Positions 28,758 to 36,913 of a stretch of DNA of 64,000 nt are shown piece after piece (position 1 is the stretch's first letter; every line of letters begins with the position of its first letter). Below the pieces are notes generated by a model that was given only the letters and a program-made list of their open reading frames with translations, ran no database searches and had not been told where the DNA came from. The DNA comes from Halomonas binhaiensis (GTDB taxonomy: Bacteria; Pseudomonadota; Gammaproteobacteria; Pseudomonadales; Halomonadaceae): positions 2,356,001 through 2,420,000 of the forward strand of contig NZ_CP038437.2 in the NCBI RefSeq assembly GCF_008329985.2. Reading direction: 5' to 3'. The translations under genes were made by a program, and so were the position numbers.

Positions 28758-28829
28758 GCCAACATCCCCCTTGAATGTTGCCCCACTCGGCGATAACAGT
28801 TTTTATGGGGACTATATTCCTGCGGATAT

Positions 28830-28843
28830 TGATCTGGATCAAC
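28830..28843. promoter_or_regulatory. Perfect FNR/Anr box
   Basis: TTGATCTGGATCAA matches the FNR consensus TTGAT-N4-ATCAA at every fixed position. A CATAAA element at 28803-28808 on the minus strand would place a start site about 40 bp from its centre, the usual activation position, directing transcription into the gene at 28140-28757. Confidence 0.75.
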
Positions 28844-28863
28844 ATCCAATGAGGACAGTGCGG

Positions 28864-29025
28864 CTATTGACCGCATATGGGGCAACATGCCTCGTCAGTT
28901 GCTCCTTCCCCCAGTTGATGGCCTTCCCGCACAGCAGCATAGAAACAAGAGACACCGGCAAAACACCGAGAACCGTGGTCTTGCCGGCAATACCATTGGG
29001 TCATGGTAGTTGACGCTTGTTGCAT
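28864..29025 (-). CDS. Small cysteine-rich protein, possible zinc ribbon
   Basis: A 53-residue protein with an excellent ribosome binding site (GGAGGTGTTC then ATG). It contains WYCRQDHGSRC and, at the C-terminus, ACCPICGQ, i.e. two cysteine pairs with a CPxCG knuckle typical of zinc ribbons or rubredoxin-like sites. It lies between the outer membrane protein gene and the FNR-box promoter on the same strand. Function unknown. The alternative is a chance frame, but the RBS and the knuckle argue for a gene. Confidence 0.6.
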   Translation of the reverse strand: MQQASTTMTQWYCRQDHGSRCFAGVSCFYAAVREGHQLGEGATDEACCPICGQ

Positions 29026-29081
29026 GAACACCTCCAGTGCTGGTGCATGAGTATTGTTCCTGCAGGGCGTCAAGGTACTCG

Positions 29082-29891
29082 TCAAAAATGGAACGAATAG
29101 GCGAGCATTGGACCGTAATAGCTGGCTTCATCCAGTTCATCACTATCGCTGTCGAGCTTCCAGTTCATGTAGCGATAGCCTCCGCTGACGGTATGCTGAC
29201 CGAAGCGATAGGCAATGGCACCATAAGCCTGCCAGGTCAGATCAGAGCCACCTCCACCGATATCGAAGTTGAAGGGAATTGACCAATTCTGATCAATGTT
29301 ATGTTCACCACGCAGGCCAACCACCACATCGGTCTGCTTCTCATTTAATTCATTGCGATAGGAAAGGCCCGCGTCATCTACATCGAATTTCAACGTGCCC
29401 TCGAAGCTGGAATAACGAAACCCTCCAGTACCATACAACTGCAAATGAGGACTGTTGATCAAACGATACCCGACATATCCGGTTGCAATGGTCGTGAAAC
29501 TATTGAAGTCCACATCAGAGGAGACACGGGTACCGCTACCAGGAAGCGGAATATCGGGTGTGTCATTACCACCGATATCGGCATAGACCACGTCAAGGCC
29601 ATACAGCCATTCGTCACGACGATGTTCTAGATTGGCCTCGAAAGCGTAGTCGAAGTTCTCAAGGACAGTTTCGCTATCAACGTCTACTTCGCTGCCGTTG
29701 TTGAATCCCCATGTTACATTAGTGATCCATAGATAGATGCTGGCAGTGGTCCTGGGCTCCTCTGCTGTTGATGCTACTCCGGTGCTTTGCTGGGCAATGA
29801 CAGATGAGCTGCAAAGCAATGTCCCTCCCAGCAGGGCCCGATGGAGAAGAGTGCGGCAGAGGCGACTTGTTGCACGATCTCTGATGATCAT
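29082..29891 (-). CDS. Outer membrane beta-barrel protein
   Basis: A 269-residue protein with a signal peptide (LLHRALLGGTLLCSSSVIA), then alternating amphipathic strands and the sequence ending AYSFHF with a terminal Phe, the signal for outer membrane insertion. Blocks such as TTIATGYVGYRLIN, GLRGEHNIDQNW and YGAIAYRFGQHTVSGGYRY look like strands of an 8- to 10-stranded barrel. No specific role is suggested. The ATG at 29891 follows AAGGATTCGAGACA; an upstream ATG would add 11 residues. Confidence 0.75.
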   Translation of the reverse strand: MIIRDRATSRLCRTLLHRALLGGTLLCSSSVIAQQSTGVASTAEEPRTTASIYLWITNVTWGFNNGSEVDVDSETVLENFDYAFEANLEHRRDEWLYGLDVVYADIGGNDTPDIPLPGSGTRVSSDVDFNSFTTIATGYVGYRLINSPHLQLYGTGGFRYSSFEGTLKFDVDDAGLSYRNELNEKQTDVVVGLRGEHNIDQNWSIPFNFDIGGGGSDLTWQAYGAIAYRFGQHTVSGGYRYMNWKLDSDSDELDEASYYGPMLAYSFHF

Positions 29892-30554
29892 TGTCTCGAA
29901 TCCTTGTCTACAGGTAGCAATCACTCATGGATGACGGTTCCAGTACAGTATGGCCGTTCCAGCCCGCTGGGCTCTGGCTCGCCCAACCGTCCGGGAATAT
30001 CGACGGTCAATCCATCGCCTAACCAAGGTATAGCACGCACAAAGCCCTTAGGTATGTGCTGACGCGCTATCGCCAAAATCAGCTATTTCCTATGACATTG
30101 TCTGGTATTGGCAATATGGAGGAGGCCCGTATAGTTTGTCTGTTTTGCGACATAGTTGACGGTGCCTCATATCCCTTTATAGGTAGTAGATTTTGCTGGC
30201 AGCAGAAATGTCGGAACTCGCTGTCGGGCTTACTTTTTCCGCCACTTTACTCAAACCTGTGGTCCTGAAACAGCCGACACGACAATGACGTTGTTTCTCG
30301 TCGTACCGAGACTACCCAGATACCTCACCAGGGGGTGATGAGATACTTAGCAAGATTAGATGCAACCCCCTCTTTTTATGTCGACCAGACATATTGAGGC
30401 ATTTTGCAGGTAGTAGATATTATCCGTTGTCGGAGAATCGAAGAGAGAGGCCATAAGAGCCAGGGCGCCCAATGACCTCCATATGCAAGGACTCGATTTA
30501 TTAATGGCGGTTCAGCTTAGCTCTGCTCGACCATCTTAGCTCTGCTCGACCATC
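29892..30554. other. Gene-free region with decayed repeats
   Basis: About 660 bp without a supportable gene, AT-richer than neighbours. A word AGGTAGTAGAT(T/A)TT recurs at about 30180 and 30408, each time followed by a TGTCGG about 20-25 bp later, and a 19-bp tandem repeat ends the region. It may be a decayed mobile or duplicated segment. Confidence 0.45.
30516..30553. repeat. Perfect 19-bp tandem duplication
   Basis: CTTAGCTCTGCTCGACCAT occurs twice in direct succession (30516-30534 and 30535-30553), directly after the end of the broken DUF2955 gene. Confidence 0.9.
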
Positions 30555-30720
30555 TCACCCATCGCTGGACACCGCAGGAAACCAATTGAGCATATGGTGC
30601 ACCACTGCCATCACCACCAGGGTGGAAAGCAGCGCAATACTCATGGAACTAAACCGATAAAGTGCAGCAACTGCTGGCCATCATCGTCGTCATGCCGCCG
30701 AAGCGAAATTACATCCCAGC

Positions 30721-30756
30721 AGGGTACCGATAGCGCGCAGGGTACCGATAGCGCGC
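30721..30756. repeat. Perfect 18-bp tandem duplication in DUF2955 gene
   Basis: AGGGTACCGATAGCGCGC is present twice in succession (30721-30738, 30739-30756) and encodes the repeated peptide RAIGTL close to the breakage point of the gene. Confidence 0.9.
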
Positions 30757-31506
30757 TTACGTGCCGATGTCCTGGCTCCGGTATAGCCCAGGGCAAACAG
30801 GATAAGAATGGTCGCCATCTGGGCCGATAGTGAGTCGCGCAGGTCAAGGGACTGGAAGACCACGAAAGAAACGGTCGCGGTGACCGAGCCAATCAAGGCC
30901 TGATGACGAATCAATGCCTTGGACTTGATTGCCGGTTGAGGCGGTGTACGCGGAGCGACATCCGGAAACACGGCGTGCATGACAAAGGCAATCGCAACAG
31001 CGAGAAAACTGGCCAAGGTGTTGTTGGTCAGCAGGTCAAACATATCCAGATCGGGATAACTGGCGAAATGGAACATGATGCTGAGCGTCAGGACCCCATT
31101 GGCGCCAAACAGAAACAACGGCCCCTTCGCCATCAGCGAAAAGCGAAAGGTGAAGATGGCAAATACCACAGCGGTCATCACAATGGGCATATGCTGCATC
31201 AGCCCGACCACCAGAGATACCTCTATCACATTGAGGCAGGCATTGGTCAGAAACTGGCGCACGACACTCAGGTTCAGTATCGGAATCATGCCGAGCAGGA
31301 ACATCGGGAAAACGGTATAAAAGACACCATAGTTCCAGCCCATCAACTGGCTGACCAGATATCCCAATACCCCTCCGAAAGTGATCCTCAAGCACTGGCG
31401 CAGGTCATTCGGTGCCAGGTGATGAGCGCGCGTCTTCACCGGCGTAGCATTGGCACCATTGCCCTTATTGGCAGATCCACCCTTGGCAGACCTGCTCTTA
31501 ATAAAC

Positions 31507-31566
31507 CTGCTTTTTAGAGACATGCTTTTAATAGACGTGCTTTTAATAGACATGCTTTTAATAGAC
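31507..31566. repeat. 15-bp tandem array at the 5' end of DUF2955 gene
   Basis: Four 15-bp units (31507-31521 diverged, then 31522-31536, 31537-31551 and 31552-31566 nearly identical, ATGCTTTTAATAGAC type) encode repeated (M/T)SIKS peptides at the protein's N-terminus. They overlap the end of the upstream HlyD gene. Confidence 0.9.
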
Positions 31567-32667
31567 ATAGTGCAACCAGGACATCAGCCGTGCCTGGAAC
31601 CTGCCGAACGGGTGCGCCAAGGGGTGGTCCCCCGGTAACAGCTGCACGGTTGCTCTGGCACCACTGGGGGGCAAGATGTCAGATGCATCGTTCAGCTCCA
31701 GATGTATACGGACACGCTGTGCATCACGCACCCAGCGATCCGTGGTAGGGATATCCGCCAAAGTGCCATCGGCAGCCAACTGGCCATCGTAGACACCGGC
31801 ATCTCTCGCCACCACATGGGCCTTGTATATCCGCCCCGGCAGTCCATCGAAGATAACCTGAGCCTCGTCTCCCGCCTTGACCTTGCGCAGACTCTTTTCA
31901 CGGAAATCCGCCACAAGATCGAGGCTGTCAGTCACCAGCGCCAATACTGGCTGACCTCTTGTGACGAAGGAGCCCACTTCCAGTTGGAGGTTGCCGAGGG
32001 TACCGGAATGCTCTGCTTTAACTTCGGTATGGACCAGATCCAGCTTTGCCCTGGCCACTGCATTGGCTGCCTGGCGCAAGCGCAGGTTGGCATCGCCTTC
32101 GGCGCCTAGTTCAATCTCGATACGGTGAATATTGGCTCGAGCCGCCTTGAGATTGGCCTGGGCTTCCAGATCGCTGGCCACCAGCGAGTCCAGTTGCTGA
32201 CGGGAAATACTGCCCTGGGTGATCAGGCGTTCAGCACGGTTGCGCTGCGCGCGTTGTTCCGTCGCACGTGCCTGGGACGATTCGAGCTCAGCCCGGGCAG
32301 ATGCCAGACTCGCAGCTAGCTGATCATTCTCCTGGCGGGCATTTTCCAGGTCCAGCTGGGCCTGCTCCAGTGCCAGACGAAAGGGTTCTGGGTCGATACG
32401 AAACAGTAAGTCTCCTGCTTCAATATGTTCATTATTGCTGACGGCCACTTCCTGTATCGGTCCGCTGACTTCCGGGGCCACTCTGATCACTGGGCGCATC
32501 ACTCGTGCTTCAGGAGTCATCGGCATATAAGTATCGGCTACCACGAAGTAGGCGAACAACGCACAAAAAATGCCAATAGCTACACGCACCAGTAGCGTGA
32601 AACGCTGGTCGGGAGTCATACACAAGGATCCTTGCCGAGAACCGGACATTCCTGTCTCGCGGTTCAT
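31558..32667 (-). CDS. HlyD family secretion/efflux adaptor (EmrA/AaeA-like)
   Basis: A 369-residue protein with one membrane helix (VRVAIGIFCALFAYFVVAD), the first lipoyl half (VIRVAPEVSGPIQEVAVSNN), a long coiled coil (about 95-195), the second half (HTEVKAEHSGTLGNLQLEVG) and a beta barrel. It is the periplasmic arm of a pump whose membrane partner is the DUF2955 protein encoded immediately downstream. Because that partner is broken, this gene may be an orphan now. An internal start (MTPDQRF, residue 17) is also possible. Confidence 0.88.
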   Translation of the reverse strand: MNRETGMSGSRQGSLCMTPDQRFTLLVRVAIGIFCALFAYFVVADTYMPMTPEARVMRPVIRVAPEVSGPIQEVAVSNNEHIEAGDLLFRIDPEPFRLALEQAQLDLENARQENDQLAASLASARAELESSQARATEQRAQRNRAERLITQGSISRQQLDSLVASDLEAQANLKAARANIHRIEIELGAEGDANLRLRQAANAVARAKLDLVHTEVKAEHSGTLGNLQLEVGSFVTRGQPVLALVTDSLDLVADFREKSLRKVKAGDEAQVIFDGLPGRIYKAHVVARDAGVYDGQLAADGTLADIPTTDRWVRDAQRVRIHLELNDASDILPPSGARATVQLLPGDHPLAHPFGRFQARLMSWLHYVY

Positions 32668-32819
32668 TCATTACATGATGTATTGCATGAAAAGCGCGCT
32701 AGCTTACCATTCATTTAGCATGCTAACAATAAATGATCTCGATTTAATGGAACCTCTATCCATCTTCGTAGTCGCACCACAGGACGTTCAAAGCCTTAAC
32801 CAAACCAAGGATGTTGGCA

Positions 32820-34430
32820 ATGCACCGACGCGACTTTATGAAGGCCGCCCTCAGCGCTACTGCCGCCGTGAGCGGAACCATGCTGCCGCTCTCACCTCTT
32901 CTTGCTGCCACTGACACTCACGTCGCCACGACAGGAAAACCGGAAAAGTTCGATTATGCGTGGCTCAAGGGACTCGCTCGTCACCTTTCCGGACAGCCAC
33001 ACCATAGTCGTGAAGGCCAGTTGCCTCCTCAGCTCAAGGACCTCAGCTGGGAGGAATACCTGGAAATCAGTTTTCGCCCGGACCACGCGCTATGGAGCGA
33101 TAGTAACGCCCCGTTCCATGTGCAGATGTTCCATCTGGGAGAGAAGTTCACTACTCCGGTCAGGATTTACCAGGTCCACGATGGTGTTGCCCAGGAAATC
33201 GCCTACGACCCCGCCATGTTCGACCTTGGCGACTCTGGTGTAGATGCCGAGGTACTTTCAGAACGCCTTGGGTTCACAGGCTTCCGTCTTCATCACAAGG
33301 ACGACTGGCAGCGTGACTTTGCTTCCTTCATTGGCGCCAGCTATTTCCGGGCCGTCAGCCAGACCATGCAATACGGTCTGTCTGCTCGAGGACTGGCCAT
33401 CGATACAGCGGAACCTTCAGGCGAGGAATTCCCCACCTTCTCTCGTTTCTGGCTGGAGCAACCCGACGGCAAGGAAGAAGTCATCATCCATGCCCTGCTT
33501 GAATCACCAAGCACGACGGGGGCCTATCGCTTCATCCTCACCAAGGATATGGAAGGCGTAATGATGGACGTTGACGCCACGCTGTATCCGCGCAAGGCCA
33601 TCGAACGACTGGGTATCGCCCCCATCACCAGCATGTATCAGGTCGGGGAAAACGACCGCCGCCAGGACTTTGACTGGCGCCCTGAAATTCACGACTCCGA
33701 CGGCCTGGCCCTGCATACCGGAGACGATGAATGGATATGGCGTCCACTGACCAATCCGCCCATGCTGCGTTACAACAGCTATCAAGCCCAGAACCTCAAA
33801 GGCTTTGGCATGGTCCAGCGTGATCGCAACTTCGATCACTACCAGGACGATGGCATTTTCTATGAACGCCGCCCCAGCCTGTGGATCGAACCGCGTGGGG
33901 AATGGGGTGCCGGTAGCGTGGATCTGGTCGAGATTCCTACCGAGACCGAGACGTTCGACAATATCGTCGCCTATTGGCGCCCCGCCGAGCCCGCGCAACC
34001 GGGCGAGGAACTTCGCTACGCCTACCGCCTGAACTGGTACGACCTTCCTCCACAGCAATCTCCTCTATCGCGCTGTGTGGCCACTCGCACAGGCCTGGGC
34101 GGCGTCGTTGGTCAACCACGTGAATATTTCAGTTGGCGCTTCAGCATTGATTTCCGTGGCGGCCCTTTCCCCTTCGAGGAAGGCTCTGAACGTCAGGTAG
34201 AACCTGTGATCGAAGCCAGCCGCGGCAAGGTCGAGATCACTTCAGCCAGGCCGCTGGAAGCGATTCAAGGCTATCGGGCCATGTTCGATATCGTGCCACC
34301 GGACGACAGCACCGACCCTATCGATCTGCGTCTGTATCTGCGCGATGAGAATGGCGAGGCACTTTCCGAAACCTGGATGTATCAGTGGACACCTCCGCCC
34401 GCCGATCAGCGGGAGCTGCACAATGAGTGA
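32820..34430 (+). CDS. opgD: Periplasmic glucan biosynthesis protein OpgD (Tat-exported)
   Basis: A 536-residue protein with a twin-arginine signal (MHRRDFMKAALSATAAVSG), followed by the MdoG/OpgD family sequence: FDYAWLKGLARHL, LSWEEYLEISFRPDHALW, and the central FASFIGASYFRAVS and YGLSARGLAIDT. It shapes osmoregulated periplasmic glucans (OPGs), cyclic or branched beta-glucans important at low osmolarity. The start at 32820 is supported by AAGGA 8 nt upstream; an ATG 9 nt earlier lies within that site. Monocistronic by position; the glycosyltransferase gene opgH is not nearby. Confidence 0.93.
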   Translation: MHRRDFMKAALSATAAVSGTMLPLSPLLAATDTHVATTGKPEKFDYAWLKGLARHLSGQPHHSREGQLPPQLKDLSWEEYLEISFRPDHALWSDSNAPFHVQMFHLGEKFTTPVRIYQVHDGVAQEIAYDPAMFDLGDSGVDAEVLSERLGFTGFRLHHKDDWQRDFASFIGASYFRAVSQTMQYGLSARGLAIDTAEPSGEEFPTFSRFWLEQPDGKEEVIIHALLESPSTTGAYRFILTKDMEGVMMDVDATLYPRKAIERLGIAPITSMYQVGENDRRQDFDWRPEIHDSDGLALHTGDDEWIWRPLTNPPMLRYNSYQAQNLKGFGMVQRDRNFDHYQDDGIFYERRPSLWIEPRGEWGAGSVDLVEIPTETETFDNIVAYWRPAEPAQPGEELRYAYRLNWYDLPPQQSPLSRCVATRTGLGGVVGQPREYFSWRFSIDFRGGPFPFEEGSERQVEPVIEASRGKVEITSARPLEAIQGYRAMFDIVPPDDSTDPIDLRLYLRDENGEALSETWMYQWTPPPADQRELHNE

Positions 34431-34767
34431 GATGCTGCCATAGCGTCCATGCCAATTGACCATGCCAACTTCGCTCCGGCATGATCGTCGCAGGAACATG
34501 GTCCGACCGATGTTCTCCAAGGCGTGCATAGCGCGTCCGAAAGAAACTTCGTGTCGGACCGTGTTCGCATTGGTGCTATCACGACAGTCAGACAATATAT
34601 TGTTCTCTACACATATTGTTCTCTATTTGCCTGAGCGGGTTGGTACTCGTGCTGGTGGCTTTTGTGCCACTTTGGCGGAGTCTGTCGGATAACCCACGTA
34701 TTTCATGAACGTATTGATAAAAGCTGAGGCTTCAGCGCCTCTGCATGCTTGCGACAAGGAAAAGCCC
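34431..34767. other. Intergenic region between opgD and lipoprotein gene
   Basis: 337 bp without a gene. It carries a 16-bp direct tandem repeat (ATATTGTTCTCTACAC at 34597-34612, ATATTGTTCTCTATTT at 34613-34628) in an AT-rich stretch that probably includes the promoter of the lipoprotein gene. Confidence 0.6.
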
Positions 34768-34977
34768 ATGCCGATGATTCAACGCGCGCTTTTGGCCACC
34801 ACCATGTTCTCTGCCATGATCGTCATCGCCGGGCTGAGCGGATGCACGACCTACACCTGGGATGATGGGCACAAGGAAACCGTGTGGGGCCAGCCCACAC
34901 GTGACGAAACCATGACGAAAGACGAGGTCGAGTCTGAAGCACCCACTTATCGAGTCCCCGGAGAAACGCCCGAATAA
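34768..34977 (+). CDS. Small lipoprotein
   Basis: A 69-residue protein with a lipoprotein signal (ALLATTMFSAMIVIAGLSGC, lipobox LSGC) and a short mature part TTYTWDDGHKETVWGQPTRDE, ending in an acidic segment. Proteins with the TYTWxDGxxETVWG pattern appear as small cell-envelope lipoproteins in Halomonadaceae, to my recollection; no function is known. The ATG at 34768 follows AAGGAAAAGCCC. Longer starts place a polar tail before the signal. Confidence 0.75.
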   Translation: MPMIQRALLATTMFSAMIVIAGLSGCTTYTWDDGHKETVWGQPTRDETMTKDEVESEAPTYRVPGETPE

Positions 34978-35026
34978 CCTTGGCGTCAATGACGCCTCAT
35001 CACAGATGTGAGCTGCTTCTAGATAC

Positions 35027-35641
35027 TCACATCCGCCGAAACACCACTGCCAGATTATTGGCCGGCAACTGATCAACCAGCTCCAGCACCATCCCCCGAG
35101 CCTCAGCCTCGGCGATCACTGCCTCAAGGTCACGCACTCCCCAACGTGGGTCACGGGCCTTGAGATCGGCATCGAAGGTAGCATTGCTTGGTGCAGTATG
35201 CTGGCCTTGGCGGCGGTAAGGGCCATACAGGAACAACACTCCCCCGGGAGTGAGATGTCTGGCTGCCTTTACCATCAACGCCTCGGTGACTTCCCAGGGA
35301 GAAATATGGATCAGATTGATCGCCACCAGAGCATCGAAATGTTCATCCGGCCAGTTCTCCAGTGCGTCGCGCCGCAGCGGCGCCAGCAGGTTGGCGCTCC
35401 CGGTAAAGGCTCGCCAGGCGTCGATGGAGGCCAGTGCAGTCGGTGAAATGTCGCTTGGTTGCCAGCGCCACCCAGGATGCCGCTGGGTCATGTACACTCC
35501 GTGCTCTCCGCTGCCGCTGGCCAGCTCCAGAATGTGCGCCTGATCGCCCAGTACCCGGGCCAGGACTTGCTGGATAGGTTCTCGATTGCGTACGGCCGCG
35601 GGAGCGGAAAGACGAAGGTGGTCATTATTCTCGTGAGTCAT
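35027..35641 (-). CDS. DUF938 SAM-dependent methyltransferase-like protein
   Basis: A 204-residue class I methyltransferase fold of the DUF938 family: the N-terminal SAPAAVRNREPI, SAM-binding motif ILELASGSGEHGVYM, WQPSDISPTALASI, and AINLIHISPWEV, then FLYGPYRRQGQHTAPSN. The substrate is unknown. The gene is divergent from hutC with a 70-bp shared intergenic region, which has no visible HutC box. Confidence 0.9.
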   Translation of the reverse strand: MTHENNDHLRLSAPAAVRNREPIQQVLARVLGDQAHILELASGSGEHGVYMTQRHPGWRWQPSDISPTALASIDAWRAFTGSANLLAPLRRDALENWPDEHFDALVAINLIHISPWEVTEALMVKAARHLTPGGVLFLYGPYRRQGQHTAPSNATFDADLKARDPRWGVRDLEAVIAEAEARGMVLELVDQLPANNLAVVFRRM

Positions 35642-35711
35642 GGTGCATGTCTTTGATATGAGCTGGGTTACACTAGGGAAGTGATTAATCGATTCGACGA
35701 CAGGATGTTAT

Positions 35712-36425
35712 ATGGCTCGTACGCCGCCTCGCTATCTCGAGATTCAGCAATATATTCTCTCCAGGATCCAGCATGGCGACTGGCCAACCGGTCATCGCAT
35801 CCCCGCCGAAGAACGCCTTGCCGAAGACTTCAATGTCAGCCGCATGACAGCCAACAAGGCTATCCGTGAACTCGTCCAGCGCGGCTATCTGACGCGTCAA
35901 CCAGGCGCCGGCACCTTCGTCACCGAACGCAAGGCAGAGTCCTCCCTGGTGGAAGTCCACAATATCGCCGAAGAAGTTCGCGGACGCGGCCATCACTACA
36001 CTAACCGAGTCCTGCAGCTTGAAGCTATCGATGCCAGCGAAGACGTGGCCCTGCAGCTGGGAATGCGTCACGGTAGCAAGGTGTTCCACTCTCTGATCGT
36101 GCACCTCGAGAACGAAACCCCCATTCAACTCGAAGAACGCTACGTCAATCCCCGTCATGTGCCAGGCTACCTGGATATCGACTTCACCACCATCACGCCT
36201 CATCAGGTCTTGATCGAAGCCTGGCCGATCACTGATATCGAGCACATCGTCGAGGCGGTGCTGGTCGATACCGCCACCGCACAGGAACTGTCCATCCCGA
36301 CATCCGCCCCCTGCCTGAGGATGACGCGCCGGACCTGGTCTCACGATCAACTGATCAGCTATGCCCTGCTGACGCATCCTGGCGAGCGCTACAAGTTGCG
36401 TTCCGCATGGCGTGATACTCATTAA
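35712..36425 (+). CDS. hutC: Histidine utilisation repressor HutC (GntR family)
   Basis: A 237-residue GntR/HutC protein. The winged helix sits at the N-terminus (RYLEIQQYILSRIQHGDWP, RMTANKAIRELVQRGYLTRQPGAGTFV) and the UTRA effector domain follows (about 90-235) with IQLEERYVNPRHVPGYLDID. HutC binds urocanate and releases the hut promoters. It lies 3 kb upstream of the hut structural genes, separated from them by the ParD-like/map pair and a transporter. Two GTnTAnAC-type sites at 39207 and 39389 are likely targets. AGGAT before the ATG. Confidence 0.93.
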   Translation: MARTPPRYLEIQQYILSRIQHGDWPTGHRIPAEERLAEDFNVSRMTANKAIRELVQRGYLTRQPGAGTFVTERKAESSLVEVHNIAEEVRGRGHHYTNRVLQLEAIDASEDVALQLGMRHGSKVFHSLIVHLENETPIQLEERYVNPRHVPGYLDIDFTTITPHQVLIEAWPITDIEHIVEAVLVDTATAQELSIPTSAPCLRMTRRTWSHDQLISYALLTHPGERYKLRSAWRDTH

Positions 36426-36465
36426 ACTCCAGGTGATTAAACTCCAGGTGATTAAACGCCAGGCA
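36421..36465. repeat. 15-bp tandem repeat at the hutC stop codon
   Basis: Three successive units: ATTAAACTCCAGGTG (36421-36435), the identical 36436-36450, and the diverged ATTAAACGCCAGGCA (36451-36465). The first contains the hutC stop codon TAA. Confidence 0.9.
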
Positions 36466-36656
36466 AGGCGAAGCAAACGCTAGACGAATCATGCATTAGG
36501 CAAATAGCGGCTGCCCTGGCGCTTCCGCGGCCGCATTACAGGTTCATTCCTGAAGCGACAACAAGAGGCCAGGTCATCCGGGCACCTCTCTCCAAGTCTT
36601 TCTCATTTTGCTCTGTATCCTGCGCCGACCCTTCAAATCATTCTCTTGCTAACTAA

Positions 36657-36691
36657 ATATGAAATATATACGATACGTATATATTTCATAT
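36657..36691. promoter_or_regulatory. Perfect 16-bp palindrome in front of the ParD-like/map operon
   Basis: ATATGAAATATATACG and its exact reverse complement CGTATATATTTCATAT flank a 3-nt ATA centre. It ends 12 bp before the ParD-like start codon and is AT-rich enough to contain the -10 element, which suggests an autoregulatory operator as for antitoxins. Confidence 0.8.
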
Positions 36692-36703
36692 ATCGAGACA
36701 ACG

Positions 36704-36913
36704 ATGGGTATCGTAAAAATCAGTAACGAGCTGCACGATGAAGTTCGCAAGGCCAGCTCGGTCATGGTCCGCTCGATCAACGCACAGGCGGAATACTGGA
36801 TCAGGGTCGGCATGCTCGCCGAGGCACATCCAAGCATGACATTCGCGGAAATCATGCGTGAGCAGATGGCGGCCGAAGCGGTCGACAAGACAGGGAAGCT
36901 ATCTTGTGAGTGA
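36704..36913 (+). CDS. ParD-like antitoxin-family protein
   Basis: A 69-residue protein (MGIVKISNELHDEVRKASSVM...) with a beta strand followed by helices, RSINAQAEYWIRVGMLAEAHPSMTF, the pattern of the ParD_like family of ribbon-helix-helix antitoxins. The first strand (VKISNELH) would contact DNA. It is not paired with a RelE/ParE toxin: its stop codon overlaps the start of a methionine aminopeptidase gene by 8 bp. The start at 36704 was chosen for the family's length; an ATG 45 nt earlier lies inside the palindrome. Confidence 0.85.
   Translation: MGIVKISNELHDEVRKASSVMVRSINAQAEYWIRVGMLAEAHPSMTFAEIMREQMAAEAVDKTGKLSCE

Larger units (their letters stand above)
30555..31568 (-). pseudogene. Broken DUF2955 (FUSC-like) membrane transporter gene
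   Basis: The frame runs for 292 codons with features of the DUF2955 half-FUSC family (DLRQCLRITFGGVLGYLVSQLMGWNYGVFYTVFP..., ALGYTGARTSARKRAIGTL), then hits a stop after LLGCNFASAA. The same reading frame continues past two stop codons into what looks like the family's normal last helix: ALYRFSSMSIALLSTLVV, ending at 30555. Between them the expected extra helices are missing, so a deletion of a few dozen codons is inferred. It also carries an 18-bp duplication (RAIGTL twice) and an N-terminal 15-bp repeat array (SIKSM units). It overlaps the HlyD gene by 11 bp; the pair would have formed an aromatic-acid-type efflux pump. Confidence 0.7.

Noticed and set aside
30056..30268. 70-codon frame in the gene-free region
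   Set aside because: No RBS; it overlaps one of the recurrent words and lacks any recognisable protein feature.
30641..30892. 83-codon minus-strand frame overlapping the end of the DUF2955 gene
   Set aside because: It is an out-of-frame shadow; the true remnant of the family C-terminus is in the original frame past the stop codons.
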